Assembly (NCBI GenBank): GCA_963735465.1
Contig: CAVTLA010000001.1
Span: 1,798,001-1,862,000 of the forward strand
DNA from: DASZHJ01 sp963735465
Lineage (GTDB): Bacteria > Pseudomonadota > Alphaproteobacteria > ATCC43930 > CGMCC-115725
Direction: 5' to 3'
Length of the DNA: 64,000 nt
Made by a program: the position numbers and the translations under genes. Below the pieces are notes generated by a model. That model saw only the letters and a list, made by a program, of their open reading frames with translations. It searched no databases and had not been told where the DNA came from. The stretch's first letter is position 1. Each line of letters begins with the position of its first letter. Shown here one piece after another: positions 33,182-42,229 of this stretch.

Positions 33182-34756
33182 TCAGGCGCTCTGGAACGCC
33201 GGCGTCATCGCCGCGACGGCGGCGATCCGCGCCGCGCGCTTGGCGGCGTCAGGCGTACCGGGATTGGCGAGCGGCTGGTCGGCGGGCCAGCCGAGACCGG
33301 CCAGCATGGCAGTCACGGTCTGCGCCGGCGCCACACCGTTGAACCGGGCAAGAAACTGCGCCGCCACCGCGCCCGCCGTTCCCTGTCCGCCCGCGGTCAC
33401 CGGCAGCCCGCCGGTGCCCCACCAATTCTCCGAGAGGCCGAGCACCAGCGCCCAGCGATGCCGCATGCTGTTGGCGCCTAGGAAATATCCATTGTCGTCG
33501 GGCAGGCCCGTGGGCGGCGGCCAGCCGAAGAGCCGCTGCCCACCGTTCGCGATCTCGTTCCACAGACCTTCGGTTGGCACGAGATCGATATCGGTGGCCC
33601 GCGCGAAGGCGGCGGCGAGGCCCAGCGGCCGGCGAACCTTGGCTCCGCTCGCATGGGCGAATTCCGGCGACAGCAGGATCGTCCGCACCACCTGCGCGAT
33701 CTGGTCCGGCGCGTGACGCGATTTCGTCCAGGTCGCCTCCGCTGCCGCAACGACACTCGCCGGCGGCGCGTCGCCGATGAACCGGCGGCAGAGCTTGGTG
33801 CAGAGGAAGCGTGCCGTCGCTGGATGCTCGGCGACGAGATCGAGCACGCGGCGCCCGTCCGCCATCGCCGGCGCGAATTGCTTGAACTCGTGCGCCAGCA
33901 CGCGCTTCTGGTAACCGTCGTGCCAGGATTCCACATAGGCGAAGCGGCCGGTCGCCGGCAGCTTGCGCCGGCCGTCGATCGCGGCACCATCCTCCACCGT
34001 CCAGCCGGTGAAGGCGCGCGCGGATTCGTAGACGTCCTCGTCGATGTAGCCCAGCGGCGCGCCCTTGAGCGCGCCCGGCACCTCGCGCCAGCGGTCATAC
34101 CGATCGTTGAGATAGGCGTCGCGGCCCAGCGTGTGCAGCTCGAAGAGCTCGCGGCCGTAATTCTCGTTGGCGGCGCCGGCGCGGGACGAGCGGTTCGAGA
34201 GGTAGTAGAGCATGGCGGTGCTGGTGGCGACCGCCTCGAGGAATTCCCGGAAGTTGCCGAGCGCGTGGCGCCGGATCACGTCGCGGTCATAACTCGGCAG
34301 CGCCACGGAGACCTCGTCGCCGCTGAAGGCGTCGACGTTGAAGTGATCGTGCCAGAAGCTCGCGAGCACCTCGCGCAGCTGCCAGCGGCTGTGCACGGCG
34401 CGGAGGATCGTGGCGGCGGTCACCTCATCCCGCGGCCGGCGGCGCTCGGCGCCATCCATGTCGCCGCGCCCGGTGATCAGCGGCCAGGCCGCCTCTATGG
34501 GCTTGTCGAGATAGGCCAGCGGCCGCATCTCGTCGACGCCGGACCATTTCGGATTTGCGTTGTATTTGATGCGCAGGCGCAGCCGCTCCAGGCGCTCGTG
34601 CACCGCGCCGTCCAGATCCTCGCGGGGAGAGAGCTGCTCCTCGACCCAGGCCGGGAAGCCGCGGTGCCGCACGTCATCGATGTCGCCCGCACGGGCGCCA
34701 TAGCCGGCACGGCCCAGCACGGAGACGATCATTTCCGAGGTCAGTCGGCCGGGCAT
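33182..34756 (-). CDS. DUF1800 family protein
   Basis: 524 residues of DUF1800. LASFWHDHFNVD, NENYGRELFELHTLG and VRTILLSPEFAHA are family hallmarks. It has no clear signal peptide at the chosen ATG 34756, so co-export with the Tat-type partner is possible. It forms an operon with the DUF1501 gene downstream. Function is not established in any organism that I can name. Confidence 0.85.
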   Translation of the reverse strand: MPGRLTSEMIVSVLGRAGYGARAGDIDDVRHRGFPAWVEEQLSPREDLDGAVHERLERLRLRIKYNANPKWSGVDEMRPLAYLDKPIEAAWPLITGRGDMDGAERRRPRDEVTAATILRAVHSRWQLREVLASFWHDHFNVDAFSGDEVSVALPSYDRDVIRRHALGNFREFLEAVATSTAMLYYLSNRSSRAGAANENYGRELFELHTLGRDAYLNDRYDRWREVPGALKGAPLGYIDEDVYESARAFTGWTVEDGAAIDGRRKLPATGRFAYVESWHDGYQKRVLAHEFKQFAPAMADGRRVLDLVAEHPATARFLCTKLCRRFIGDAPPASVVAAAEATWTKSRHAPDQIAQVVRTILLSPEFAHASGAKVRRPLGLAAAFARATDIDLVPTEGLWNEIANGGQRLFGWPPPTGLPDDNGYFLGANSMRHRWALVLGLSENWWGTGGLPVTAGGQGTAGAVAAQFLARFNGVAPAQTVTAMLAGLGWPADQPLANPGTPDAAKRAARIAAVAAMTPAFQSA

Positions 34757-34832
34757 CGGGAATCCCTGAAGCTGGTCACCTCACCGATTACATAGGGTAA
34801 CGGTTGGCACTGCCATCCTCTTCCCCGCGCAT

Positions 34833-35720
34833 TTAGGGCTTTTCGTCGGGATCGACCACCTTCAGTAGAACCGGCCAGTAGTTGCGCCCGAAGCCCTTTT
34901 TGCTCGCTGCCGACAGGCGACGCTCCGCCACCTCCGCCCCCGCGGGCTCGACGCCGGTCTCCCGGGCGAGCGTCAGGGCATAGGAGAGATCCTTCAGCGC
35001 ATAGTCGGTGCCGAAGGCATCCTCGGGAAAGCGCCGCGGCAGCATCGCCTTCATGCCGTGATTGCGGAGCGCGAAGCTGTCCGACGAGCCCTTGGCGAGG
35101 GTGTCGAACAGCAGCCCCTCGGCGACGCCGGAGCGGCGGCCGATCGCCAGCGCCTCGGCGAGCGCCGAGCCGATCTCGAACAGCACCATGTTGTTGAGGA
35201 TCTTCACGACCTGGCCGCAGCCGACCGGGCCGCAGTGCGTGACCTCGTTGCCAAGATGGTCCAGGAACGGGCGGATGCGCGCGAAGGTGTCGGTGGAGGC
35301 GCCGACCATGATGCTGAGGGTGCCGCTCTTCGCCGCCTCCCGGGTGCGGGCGACAGGCGCATCCGCGTAGTCGATGCCATCGGCCGCGCAGCGCGCCGCC
35401 AGATCCCGCGTCAGCGCCACCGGCGAGGTGCTGCAGTCCACCACGGTGCTGGCGCGGCGCTTGGGCGCGGCGCGGATGGCGCCGCAGATCTCCTCGACCT
35501 CGCGGCCGCTCGGCAGCGACAGGAAGACAACATCGGCCTGCTCCGCGACTTCGGCCGCCGAGCCGCAGGCGGCGACGCCCGCGGCGGCGAGCCGCTGCAG
35601 CGGCATGTGATGGAGATCGGTGGCGAAGACCGGCAGCTTGCTCTTGCGCGCGAGGTTCGCGCACATCGGCTCCCCCATCACGCCCAGACCGATGAAGCCC
35701 AAACTCTCGATGGCGCTCAT
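34833..35720 (-). CDS. 3-hydroxyisobutyrate-dehydrogenase-like NAD(P)-binding protein
   Basis: 295 residues. GFIGLGVMGEPMCANLARK is the Rossmann motif, and GCGQVVKILNNMV holds the catalytic Lys and Asn. The usual substrate motif DAPVSGG is DAPVART here, so the substrate may differ from 3-hydroxyisobutyrate. ATG 35720 is chosen; the open frame continues upstream over the hydrolase gene in another frame. It forms a four-gene - strand operon with the hydrolase and SCP2-like genes. Confidence 0.85.
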   Translation of the reverse strand: MSAIESLGFIGLGVMGEPMCANLARKSKLPVFATDLHHMPLQRLAAAGVAACGSAAEVAEQADVVFLSLPSGREVEEICGAIRAAPKRRASTVVDCSTSPVALTRDLAARCAADGIDYADAPVARTREAAKSGTLSIMVGASTDTFARIRPFLDHLGNEVTHCGPVGCGQVVKILNNMVLFEIGSALAEALAIGRRSGVAEGLLFDTLAKGSSDSFALRNHGMKAMLPRRFPEDAFGTDYALKDLSYALTLARETGVEPAGAEVAERRLSAASKKGFGRNYWPVLLKVVDPDEKP

Positions 35721-35740
35721 TCTGTCCCCCTCGGATGAGT

Positions 35741-36589
35741 TCAACGTTGCGCGCGGATGCGCTCCAGCACCGGCAGGATGTAGGTCCGGAACTGCGCGGG
35801 ATTCTCGCTCATGGGAAAATGTCCGAGCTCCTTCATGACCACGACATCCGCGCCGGGAATCTGCCGCGCCGTGCGCTGCGTATCCTCGGGCGCGCAGGAG
35901 AAATCGTATTCGCCGGTCAGCAGATAGAGAGGGCAGCGCTTGATATCGATGCGTCCCACCTTGTCTCGGAGATCGCCGTCGACGCGATAGAAGTGGAGAT
36001 CCCCCTTGAAGATGCCGGGACCGCCCTGGAGATACATCCACAGCGTCTCCCAGCGCGGAACGTCCGGGCTCTGGGGCGCCATCAGGCCGGATACAAGCGC
36101 GGCGGAGATCTCGCCGTGGACGTCCGGGCGATGCAGCCAGTCGGTGTCGTACCACGGCGTCTGGAAATCCGCCGCCTCCAGGCCGATGAGAGCGCGGAAT
36201 TTCGCCGCGTGCTCGATCGCGAGATGCAGGACGATGCGGCCGCCGATCGAGCAGCCCAGCACGACGGGCTTTGCGAGATCGAGAGCCGCGCAGAAACCCA
36301 GGATCGCCTCGGTATAGGACTGCGTGGTGAGGAGATATTCCTCGCGCTCCCAGCCGTCCGGCGGCGTCGACTTGCCGTGCCAGGGCATGTCGAAGGCGAG
36401 GACGCGGTAGTGATCGGTGATGGCCGCGTCCGTCATGATGTGGCGGAACTGGCGCCCGTCGGCGCCGGCGGTGTGGAGGCAGACCAGGGGAATGCCGCTG
36501 CCGGCCTCCTCGAAGTAGATACGATGGGCGCGGCCGCCCAATGTGACATGCACGTAGCGGCCGATGATGGGATCGAGAGGGGCGGCCAT
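35741..36589 (-). CDS. Alpha/beta hydrolase
   Basis: 282 residues. The nucleophile elbow is GCSIGG (Ser), the acid is likely in GEYDFSC, and the base is in LGHFPMSENP. LVCLHTAGADGRQF is the oxyanion region (HTAG in place of HGxG). It probably hydrolyses an ester, thioester or C-C bond of a small metabolite handled with the dehydrogenase downstream and the SCP2-like protein upstream (3 bases away). Confidence 0.85.
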   Translation of the reverse strand: MAAPLDPIIGRYVHVTLGGRAHRIYFEEAGSGIPLVCLHTAGADGRQFRHIMTDAAITDHYRVLAFDMPWHGKSTPPDGWEREEYLLTTQSYTEAILGFCAALDLAKPVVLGCSIGGRIVLHLAIEHAAKFRALIGLEAADFQTPWYDTDWLHRPDVHGEISAALVSGLMAPQSPDVPRWETLWMYLQGGPGIFKGDLHFYRVDGDLRDKVGRIDIKRCPLYLLTGEYDFSCAPEDTQRTARQIPGADVVVMKELGHFPMSENPAQFRTYILPVLERIRAQR

Positions 36590-36592
36590 GGC

Positions 36593-37012
36593 TCAGCCCG
36601 CTCCCGCGCGGCGCCGCGGCGCCGCCAGCACGTCCTTGAAATAGAAAAGATTCGCCATCAGCGGATGGATGTCGCCCTCGATGGTGACGAGGCCGCGCTT
36701 GGCGAGAGCGAAGAGGTCGTGGTGGTGGGGCGGCGGCATCTTCTCCCAATGCCGGCGCCACGCCTCGGCGCTGCCGCGCACCGCGAAGCGCCAGGAGCGC
36801 ATCAGCAGCGGCCCGCGGTCGCAGGCAATGATGCGGCCGTGCGCGATCGTCACGTAGTAGGGAACCGGTCCGATCCCGACCAGGAGATCGGTGCTGAGGA
36901 AGCGTCCGCGATGGAGAAGCCAGGGATCGCCGTTCACGAGGTCCGGCACGCTCTCGAAGCGCCGGAGCAGATCGGCCTCCGGCATTTCCGTCACCTCGGC
37001 GCTGGCGCTCAT
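36593..37012 (-). CDS. SCP2-like conserved protein
   Basis: 139 residues from ATG 37012. The C-terminal pattern (MPPPHHHDLFALAKRG, then EGDIHPLMANLFYFKDVLAA) resembles SCP2 lipid-carrier-like proteins found beside alpha/beta hydrolases and hydroxyacid dehydrogenases, but the match is distant and made by eye. Its operon with those two enzymes supports a shared small-molecule pathway. Confidence 0.5.
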   Translation of the reverse strand: MSASAEVTEMPEADLLRRFESVPDLVNGDPWLLHRGRFLSTDLLVGIGPVPYYVTIAHGRIIACDRGPLLMRSWRFAVRGSAEAWRRHWEKMPPPHHHDLFALAKRGLVTIEGDIHPLMANLFYFKDVLAAPRRRAGAG

Positions 37013-37041
37013 CCCATCCTCCGTTCTTATTCTTGAGCCGA

Positions 37042-37242
37042 CTACCTCCGCAGGAACCACAGCAGGAAGCTCAGCGCCATGCTCAGCAGCACCGCCGTCG
37101 CGATCGGAATATAGAGGCGGAAGCTGCCGCGCTCGATGACGATGTCGCCGGGAAGGCGGCCGAGGCCGATCTTCTGGACCGTGGGCCAGAACAATCCGCA
37201 CAGCAGCAGGATGAGTCCGAGGAAGATGAGGAAGCGGCTCAC
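37042..37242 (-). CDS. DUF2905 small membrane protein
   Basis: 66 residues with two hydrophobic helices (FLIFLGLILLLCGLFWP and IPIATAVLLSMALSFLLW) joined by the family motif GRLPGDIVIERG. DUF2905 proteins are widespread and uncharacterised. It lies between the SCP2-like and PDZ genes on the same strand. Confidence 0.85.
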   Translation of the reverse strand: MSRFLIFLGLILLLCGLFWPTVQKIGLGRLPGDIVIERGSFRLYIPIATAVLLSMALSFLLWFLRR

Positions 37243-37258
37243 CGGCGGCGGTGCCCGC

Positions 37259-38242
37259 TCACGCCTGGGGCAGCCGCGGCGTCTTCATGAATTGGCTGCG
37301 GTCGGCGGACTTGATCGCCGCGAGCCGGGGCCGGTCGTCCCGCGCCAGGGTGAGCGGCACCTCGGTACCCGCCGGTCCGAGCGCCCAGACCTGGCGATAG
37401 AGGCCGGAGAGGCTCGTCACCTCGCTGTCGCCGACGGTGAGGATCACGTCGCCCTTGCGGATGCCGACCTGCTGCGCGGGACCGCGCGGCGAGAGGCCCA
37501 CGACCACCACATGCCCCTCGGTTTCCGCGGCGTAGATGCCGAGCCAGGGCCGCGCCGGACGGCGCACACGGCCGTAGGTCAGCAGCTCGTCCATGATCAC
37601 CTTCAGGAGGTCGATCGGCACGATCATGTTGAGATCCTGTGCCGGACCGCCGTCGATGGATTCCTGGACGAAGAGCGAGCCGATGCCCGCAAGCGTACCG
37701 TCCCGGGCGATGAGCGCGGTGCCGCCCCAGTTGGGATGCGCCGGCGCGGTAAAGATCGCCTCGTCCAGGAGATATTCCCAATAGCCCGCGAACTCCCGCC
37801 GCGCCACCACCTGGGCCGCGATGGCGCGCCGCCGTCCGCCGGCACCGGCGACGATGACGGGCTCGCCCACCGGCATCTCGGCGGCGGTCCCGAGCGGCAG
37901 CGCCGGCATGTCCAGGCGTCCCAGCGTCTGGATCAGGCCGAAGCCGGTCTCGTAATCGTATGCCAATGCATGGCCGGCGACAGCGCGGCCGTCGCTGCTG
38001 TAGAGCCAGATCGTGTCGGCCTCGCTCATGAGATAGCCGATGGTGATGGCAAGCCCGCTCTCGCGGATCAGCACCGCATTGCCCGCGCGCTCCGTGCCGA
38101 GGGTCCCGGCGGAGAACGCGTCCTGGGGCACCGTCGCCTCCAGGCGCAGCACGGAGGCCAGCGCATGGTCGAGGTCGAAGCTGTAATCCTGCGGCCGTGG
38201 CCGTGCCTCGGCGGGGATTTCCCAATCGGTCTTTTCAGCCAT
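37259..38242 (-). CDS. HtrA-like PDZ protein with an inactive trypsin fold
   Basis: 327 residues, with no signal peptide, so cytoplasmic. Residues ~45-210 follow the S1C protease fold and ~235-310 form a PDZ domain (PWLGIYAAE, GPAQQVGIRKGDVILTVGD). All three catalytic residues appear replaced: the His position reads ITIGYLM (Tyr), the Asp position reads ETGFGLI (Gly) and the Ser position reads HPNWGGTAL (Trp in place of GNSGG). It should bind peptides or partners without cutting them. It is close to DUF2905 and shares its direction. Confidence 0.82.
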   Translation of the reverse strand: MAEKTDWEIPAEARPRPQDYSFDLDHALASVLRLEATVPQDAFSAGTLGTERAGNAVLIRESGLAITIGYLMSEADTIWLYSSDGRAVAGHALAYDYETGFGLIQTLGRLDMPALPLGTAAEMPVGEPVIVAGAGGRRRAIAAQVVARREFAGYWEYLLDEAIFTAPAHPNWGGTALIARDGTLAGIGSLFVQESIDGGPAQDLNMIVPIDLLKVIMDELLTYGRVRRPARPWLGIYAAETEGHVVVVGLSPRGPAQQVGIRKGDVILTVGDSEVTSLSGLYRQVWALGPAGTEVPLTLARDDRPRLAAIKSADRSQFMKTPRLPQA

Positions 38243-38300
38243 TGGTCCGATTCTTCACGGAGGCGCGCGACCTGGCAAGTCCCTCGCGCGGGACGGCCTC

Positions 38301-38332
38301 ACTTTACCGCGTTATGACTTTACCGCGTTATG
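38301..38332. repeat. 16-bp perfect tandem duplication over a stop codon
   Basis: ACTTTACCGCGTTATG occurs twice in direct succession, at 38301-38316 and 38317-38332. It covers the 3' end of the - strand gene 38312-38722. Without the duplication that gene would end NAVK-stop; with it the end reads NAVKS-stop, so the second copy leaves a relic of the old end downstream. Confidence 0.85.
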
Positions 38333-38722
38333 AATGAGATATTCGCCGAAATCGGCGGGTTTCAACTTGAGCGCCGTGAGTTCCGCAGCCCCCGCCAGCG
38401 CCTGGGCGACAAGGATGTGATTCTCCACCTGGGCGGGCAGCACCTTGAAGATCCCCGCGGTGCCCCGGAGCCGGGGATAAAGGGTGGGATCGATCATCTT
38501 CTGCTTGCCCGCCAGCCGCTCGATGGTCTCGGCCTCGTTCAAGCCCTCCACGGTTTCCTTCTTCACCACCGCCCAGTCGGTCTCGCCGGCCCAGCCCGCG
38601 GCCACCACCGCCTTCAGCTCCGCGGCCTCGACGACACCGACCTTGTAGACGTGCTTGCTGAGGCCGACGTCCGACGCCCATTTTCCGAGCTTGGTGCTGC
38701 GCGCGACAAAGATGACAGGCAT
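38312..38722 (-). CDS. Conserved hypothetical protein
   Basis: 136 residues from ATG 38722 (AAAGGA upstream). It looks soluble and alpha-rich (LGKWASDVGLSKHVYKVGV, VVKKETVEGLNEAETIERLA). I do not recognise the family. It is separated by 44 bases from the hydrolase gene upstream on the same strand and may share its transcript. Its 3' end carries a 16-bp tandem duplication. Confidence 0.65.
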   Translation of the reverse strand: MPVIFVARSTKLGKWASDVGLSKHVYKVGVVEAAELKAVVAAGWAGETDWAVVKKETVEGLNEAETIERLAGKQKMIDPTLYPRLRGTAGIFKVLPAQVENHILVAQALAGAAELTALKLKPADFGEYLIHNAVKS

Positions 38723-38766
38723 TGATTTTCCTTTTGCTCCGCCGACATTCGACGACGTCGTGGTTT

Positions 38767-39468
38767 TCAGTGCAGCAGCCAGTGACGGAAGGCCGCATTC
38801 ACCGACTTCGGCTTCTCCAGCGTCGAGAGGTGGCCGCAGTCGTCGACGACGGTCAGCGTGGCGCCAGGGATCAGGCTCACGATCTCCTCGTGCAGCGTCA
38901 GCGGCGTCAGCGCGTCCTGGCGCCCGCACAGCACCAGGGTCGGGCAGTGGATGCGCCGCAGATCCTCGCGGCCATCCGGGCGCGCCATGATCGCGCGCTG
39001 CTGGCGCAGGAAGCCGTCCTTGCCGGTACGCTCCGCCATTCCCAGGATGATCCCGGTGAGCGGCGCATCCTCCGTGCGGGCGGGATGCACCAGGATCGGC
39101 AGCAGCCGCGGCGTCACGCCCTTGAATTCGCCCTTCTCCGAGAGCTCGATCAGGCCGCGCCGGCGCGCGGTCTGCTCCGGCGTGTCCGCCCGGGCGCTGG
39201 TGTCGAGGAGCGCCAGGCGCAGCACGCGCTCCGGCGCCTGGCGCATGATCTCCTGGGCGACATAGCCGCCCATGGAAAGCCCGGCGAGCGCGAACTCCGG
39301 CGCCGCCACGGCGAGCGCCCGGCGGGCCATGGCCGCGGCCGAGTCATCCTGGCCGACATCGGCGACGGTGGGAGTCGCGATATCCGCGAGACCCTCGATC
39401 TGCGGCTGCCAAAGGGCCTCGTCGCAGAGCAGGCCGGGCACCAGCAAAAGTGGGATTCTCTGAGGCAT
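38767..39468 (-). CDS. Alpha/beta hydrolase (esterase-like)
   Basis: 233 residues from ATG 39468; an in-frame start at 39531 would overlap the leader of the divergent gene. PLLLVPGLLCDEALW is the oxyanion strand, GLSMGGYVAQE the nucleophile elbow with Ser, GRQDALTP the acid site and DDCGHLSTLE the base. This short PGLLCD-type subfamily is common in alphaproteobacteria. Substrate unknown. Confidence 0.85.
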   Translation of the reverse strand: MPQRIPLLLVPGLLCDEALWQPQIEGLADIATPTVADVGQDDSAAAMARRALAVAAPEFALAGLSMGGYVAQEIMRQAPERVLRLALLDTSARADTPEQTARRRGLIELSEKGEFKGVTPRLLPILVHPARTEDAPLTGIILGMAERTGKDGFLRQQRAIMARPDGREDLRRIHCPTLVLCGRQDALTPLTLHEEIVSLIPGATLTVVDDCGHLSTLEKPKSVNAAFRHWLLH

Positions 39469-39593
39469 GGCTTGATCTTGGCGCCAAAGGCAGGGATGCC
39501 TCAAGTGCTTCTTCCGGGACACTTCGGCCAACGCCCCGGCGGCAGCCCCGCTCGGGGCGCATGGAGGCCGTCGTTATTTTGTCGCGAAATAAA

Positions 39594-39622
39594 TTGACAA
39601 TTAACCCCGGTGCCCCAATTAA
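39594..39622 (+). promoter_or_regulatory. Sigma-70-type promoter of the DEAD-box helicase gene
   Basis: TTGACA (39594-39599) is a perfect -35, and AATTAA (39617-39622) is a weaker -10 at the ideal 17-base spacing, in a local AT-rich patch. The start would fall near 39629, leaving a leader of about 40 bases before ATG 39672. Confidence 0.55.
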
Positions 39623-39671
39623 AGGGCAACCCTTAGAAGGAAAATCCGTTTATGGCAGGCAGTTACCGCCG

Positions 39672-41229
39672 ATGAGTTTTGCCGACCTCGGCCTTTCACC
39701 CGAAGTTCTTCAAGCCGTGCGCGACGCCGGCTACGAGACCCCGACCCCGATCCAAGAGCAAGCAATCCCGTACATCCTGATGGGCCGTGACGTGCTGGGC
39801 TGCGCCCAGACCGGCACCGGCAAGACGGCGGGCTTCACGCTTCCCATGATCGACATCCTGGCGCGCGGACGTGCTCGCGCGCGGATGCCACGCTCCCTCA
39901 TCATCGAGCCGACCCGCGAGCTGGCGGCACAGGTGTCGCAGGCCTTCGAGGTCTACGGCAAGCAGCACAAGCTCAGCATGGCGCTGCTGATCGGCGGCGA
40001 GAGCTTCTCGCGATCAGGAGAAGAAGCTGGACCGCGGCGTCGACGTGCTGATCGCGACGCCCGGCCGCCTCATCGATCTCTACGAGCGCGGCAAGATCCT
40101 GCTCTCGGACGTCAAGATCCTGGTGATCGACGAAGCCGACCGCATGCTCGACATGGGCTTCATCCCCGACGTCGAGCGCATCGTGAGCCTGATCCCCAAG
40201 ATCCGGCAGACCCTGTTCTTCTCCGCCACCATGCCGCCGGAGATCCGGCGCCTGGCGGACGCCTTCCTGATGAACCCGAAGGAAATCAGCGTCGCGCCGC
40301 CGGCATCGCCCTCGGAGACCGTGACCCAGCATCTCCTGGTGGTCGATCCCGTTGACAAGCGCGAGACGCTCCGGCGTCTCATCCGCCAGGAAGACGTCAA
40401 GAACGCGTTGATCTTCTGCAACCGCAAGCGCGACGTCGACATCCTCAACCGCTCCCTGGTGAAGCACGGCCTCGACTCCGCGGCGCTGCACGGCGACATG
40501 CCGCAGTCGAAGCGCACCGAGACCCTGGAGCGCTTCAAGAACGGCGACGTCCGCATTCTGGTGGCGAGCGACGTGGCGGCCCGCGGCCTCGACGTCCAGG
40601 GCCTCTCCCACGTCTTCAATTTCGACGTGCCCCATCATGCCGAGGACTACGTGCACCGCATCGGCCGCACCGGCCGCGCGGGCCGGGATGGCCGCGCCTT
40701 CACGCTGGCGACGCCGGAGGACGGCAAGGCCGTCGCCGCCATCGAGGCGCTGATCCGCAAGGCGATCCCGCGCGAGAAGATGGGCGACATGCCGGCGCAG
40801 GAGCTGAGCCTCGAGGCCGATGATGGCCGCCGGCGCGGCGGTCGCGGTGGTAGTGGTCGCGGACGTGGCGGTGGCGGCCGCGAGAGCCGCGGCAGCAGCG
40901 AGCGCGAGCCGCGCGGTCCCCGCAGCGAGCGTCCGCGCGAGCAGGCGCCCCGACGCGAGGAGCATCGGCGCGAGGAGCACCGGGCAAAGCCCGAGGTCCG
41001 CGAGCGCGAGCCCGCCGCCCCTCGCCTCGCCGCCTCACGGCCCGTGCGGCCGGAGGACGGCGTCCATGACGCCGCCACGGTGATGCCGTTGCCGATGGCG
41101 CACGACCGCGAGGGCGCCCGTCCGCACCGCGAGCGCGACCATGACAATGGTCCCGACCAGCGCGTGGTGGGCTTCGGCGATCATCTCCCGGCATTTCTCC
41201 GGCGGCCTATTCGGGTTGCCGGCGCCTGA
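39672..41229 (+). pseudogene. DEAD-box RNA helicase (RhlE-type), one apparent frameshift
   Basis: About 518 residues if corrected. SFADLGLSPEVLQAVRDAGY is the start of RhlE-type helicases (Q motif GYETPTPIQ), followed by AQTGTGKT (Walker A), PTRELA, then, after the shift, ATPGRL, VIDEADRML (DEAD box), FFSATMP, and HRIGRTGRAG (motif VI). The C-terminal ~130 residues are Arg/Gly-rich RNA-binding tail. Near 40010-40012 one extra base (TCGC before GATCAG) shifts the frame +1; removing it joins IGGESFS to DQEKKLDRGVDVLIATPG. ATG 39672 is used; an in-frame ATG at 39561 overlaps the promoter candidate. Confidence 0.8.
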
Positions 41230-41265
41230 GTAGAATGGGCTCCGACAGCAGCGGGAGCGGAGCCC

Positions 41266-41523
41266 ATGAAGACCCTCTTCGTCATGGTGAAGTGCGAGCT
41301 CGGCAAGGCCTATAAGGTCGCCGACGAGGCGGTCTTGAGCCTGGAGCAGGTATCCGAGGTCTACTCCACCTCCGGTCAATACGACCTCCTGATGAAGTGC
41401 TACCTCCCCGACGACGCCGACATCGGCCACTTCGTGGTGGAGAAGCTGCAGACGCTGCCGGGGGTGAAGGACACCTTCACCATCACCGCCTACAAGGCCT
41501 TCACCGAAGACAAATCGCTATAG
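41266..41523 (+). CDS. Stand-alone Lrp/AsnC ligand-binding (RAM) domain protein
   Basis: 85 residues comprising only the effector-binding alpha/beta sandwich of Lrp/AsnC regulators, with no DNA-binding domain: VMVKCELGKAYKVADEAV, VYSTSGQYDLLMKCY and LPGVKDTFTITAYKAF. Such proteins bind amino acids or partner with full-length Lrp regulators; one is encoded at 57.2-57.7 kb. The gene follows the helicase by 36 bases. Confidence 0.88.
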   Translation: MKTLFVMVKCELGKAYKVADEAVLSLEQVSEVYSTSGQYDLLMKCYLPDDADIGHFVVEKLQTLPGVKDTFTITAYKAFTEDKSL

Positions 41524-41713
41524 ACCCGGCGGGCAATCGGTTACACGCCATACCCAATCTCATCCATCACGTGAGATCCGAGGGCTTTTCCCTTTTATTC
41601 TCGATGGTAGAACGGCGATCCCCAAGTTCTGAGCGAGCATGAGGGCAGCCCAAAGTGTGATCCGGGTTCGCGCTTGGTTCATGCTTTGGATTAGCTGAAA
41701 GGAACAAGCCCAG

Positions 41714-42124
41714 TCAGGGATGAAGCGTCAGACCTTTCAACACCTTGTCGGCGAGTTTTCGGTCGGCATGGAAGGCGATGCCCACGAGCGCCAGATCCTC
41801 CCGGACCACGGCCTTGACCGCCGCCCGGTTGTCCACGTCGTTGCCGGTGGCGAAGAGCGCCTCGGTGAAGATCGCCAGCTTCACGTTCTGCGCCATGGCC
41901 CGCTCGTAGGCCGTCCGGACGGCGTCGCCGGAGCCCGCGAAGACCAGTACCGGCTGGCGGAACATCGGCAGGTAATAGGTCCCGGATCCGTCGATGTAGT
42001 TCTCGCCCACCGTCTCCACCTGGCGCGCCGCGATGCCGCTGACCATGAAGGCGGTGACATTGAGCTTCTGCCAGACCGGCAGGTCGTCGCGCAGGACGAC
42101 GGCGATCTTGGTGTCGAACCGCAT
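41714..42124 (-). CDS. DUF2000 family protein
   Basis: 136 residues: KIAVVLRDDLPVWQKLNVTAF (in parts VVLRDDLPVWQKLN), FMVSGIAARQ and DLALVGIAFHADRKLADKVL (in parts VGIAFHADRK) are typical of DUF2000, a peptidyl-tRNA-hydrolase-like fold of unknown function. It is divergent from an AraC-type regulator across 105 bases, an arrangement often seen for this pair. Confidence 0.85.
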   Translation of the reverse strand: MRFDTKIAVVLRDDLPVWQKLNVTAFMVSGIAARQVETVGENYIDGSGTYYLPMFRQPVLVFAGSGDAVRTAYERAMAQNVKLAIFTEALFATGNDVDNRAAVKAVVREDLALVGIAFHADRKLADKVLKGLTLHP

Positions 42125-42229
42125 GGATGGCTCCGGGCTCCCTGTTGCAATGCCGAGCCCAGAACCTAATGTCGCCAGGGACGGTTAGATTGTACCGCCG
42201 TGCTCTGGACCCACCGCCGGAGACCATCG

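Noticed and set aside
35721..36761. A fusion of hydrolase-region sequence to the hydroxyacid dehydrogenase
   Set aside because: The upstream part is an out-of-frame shadow of the hydrolase; the Rossmann motif begins right after ATG 35720.
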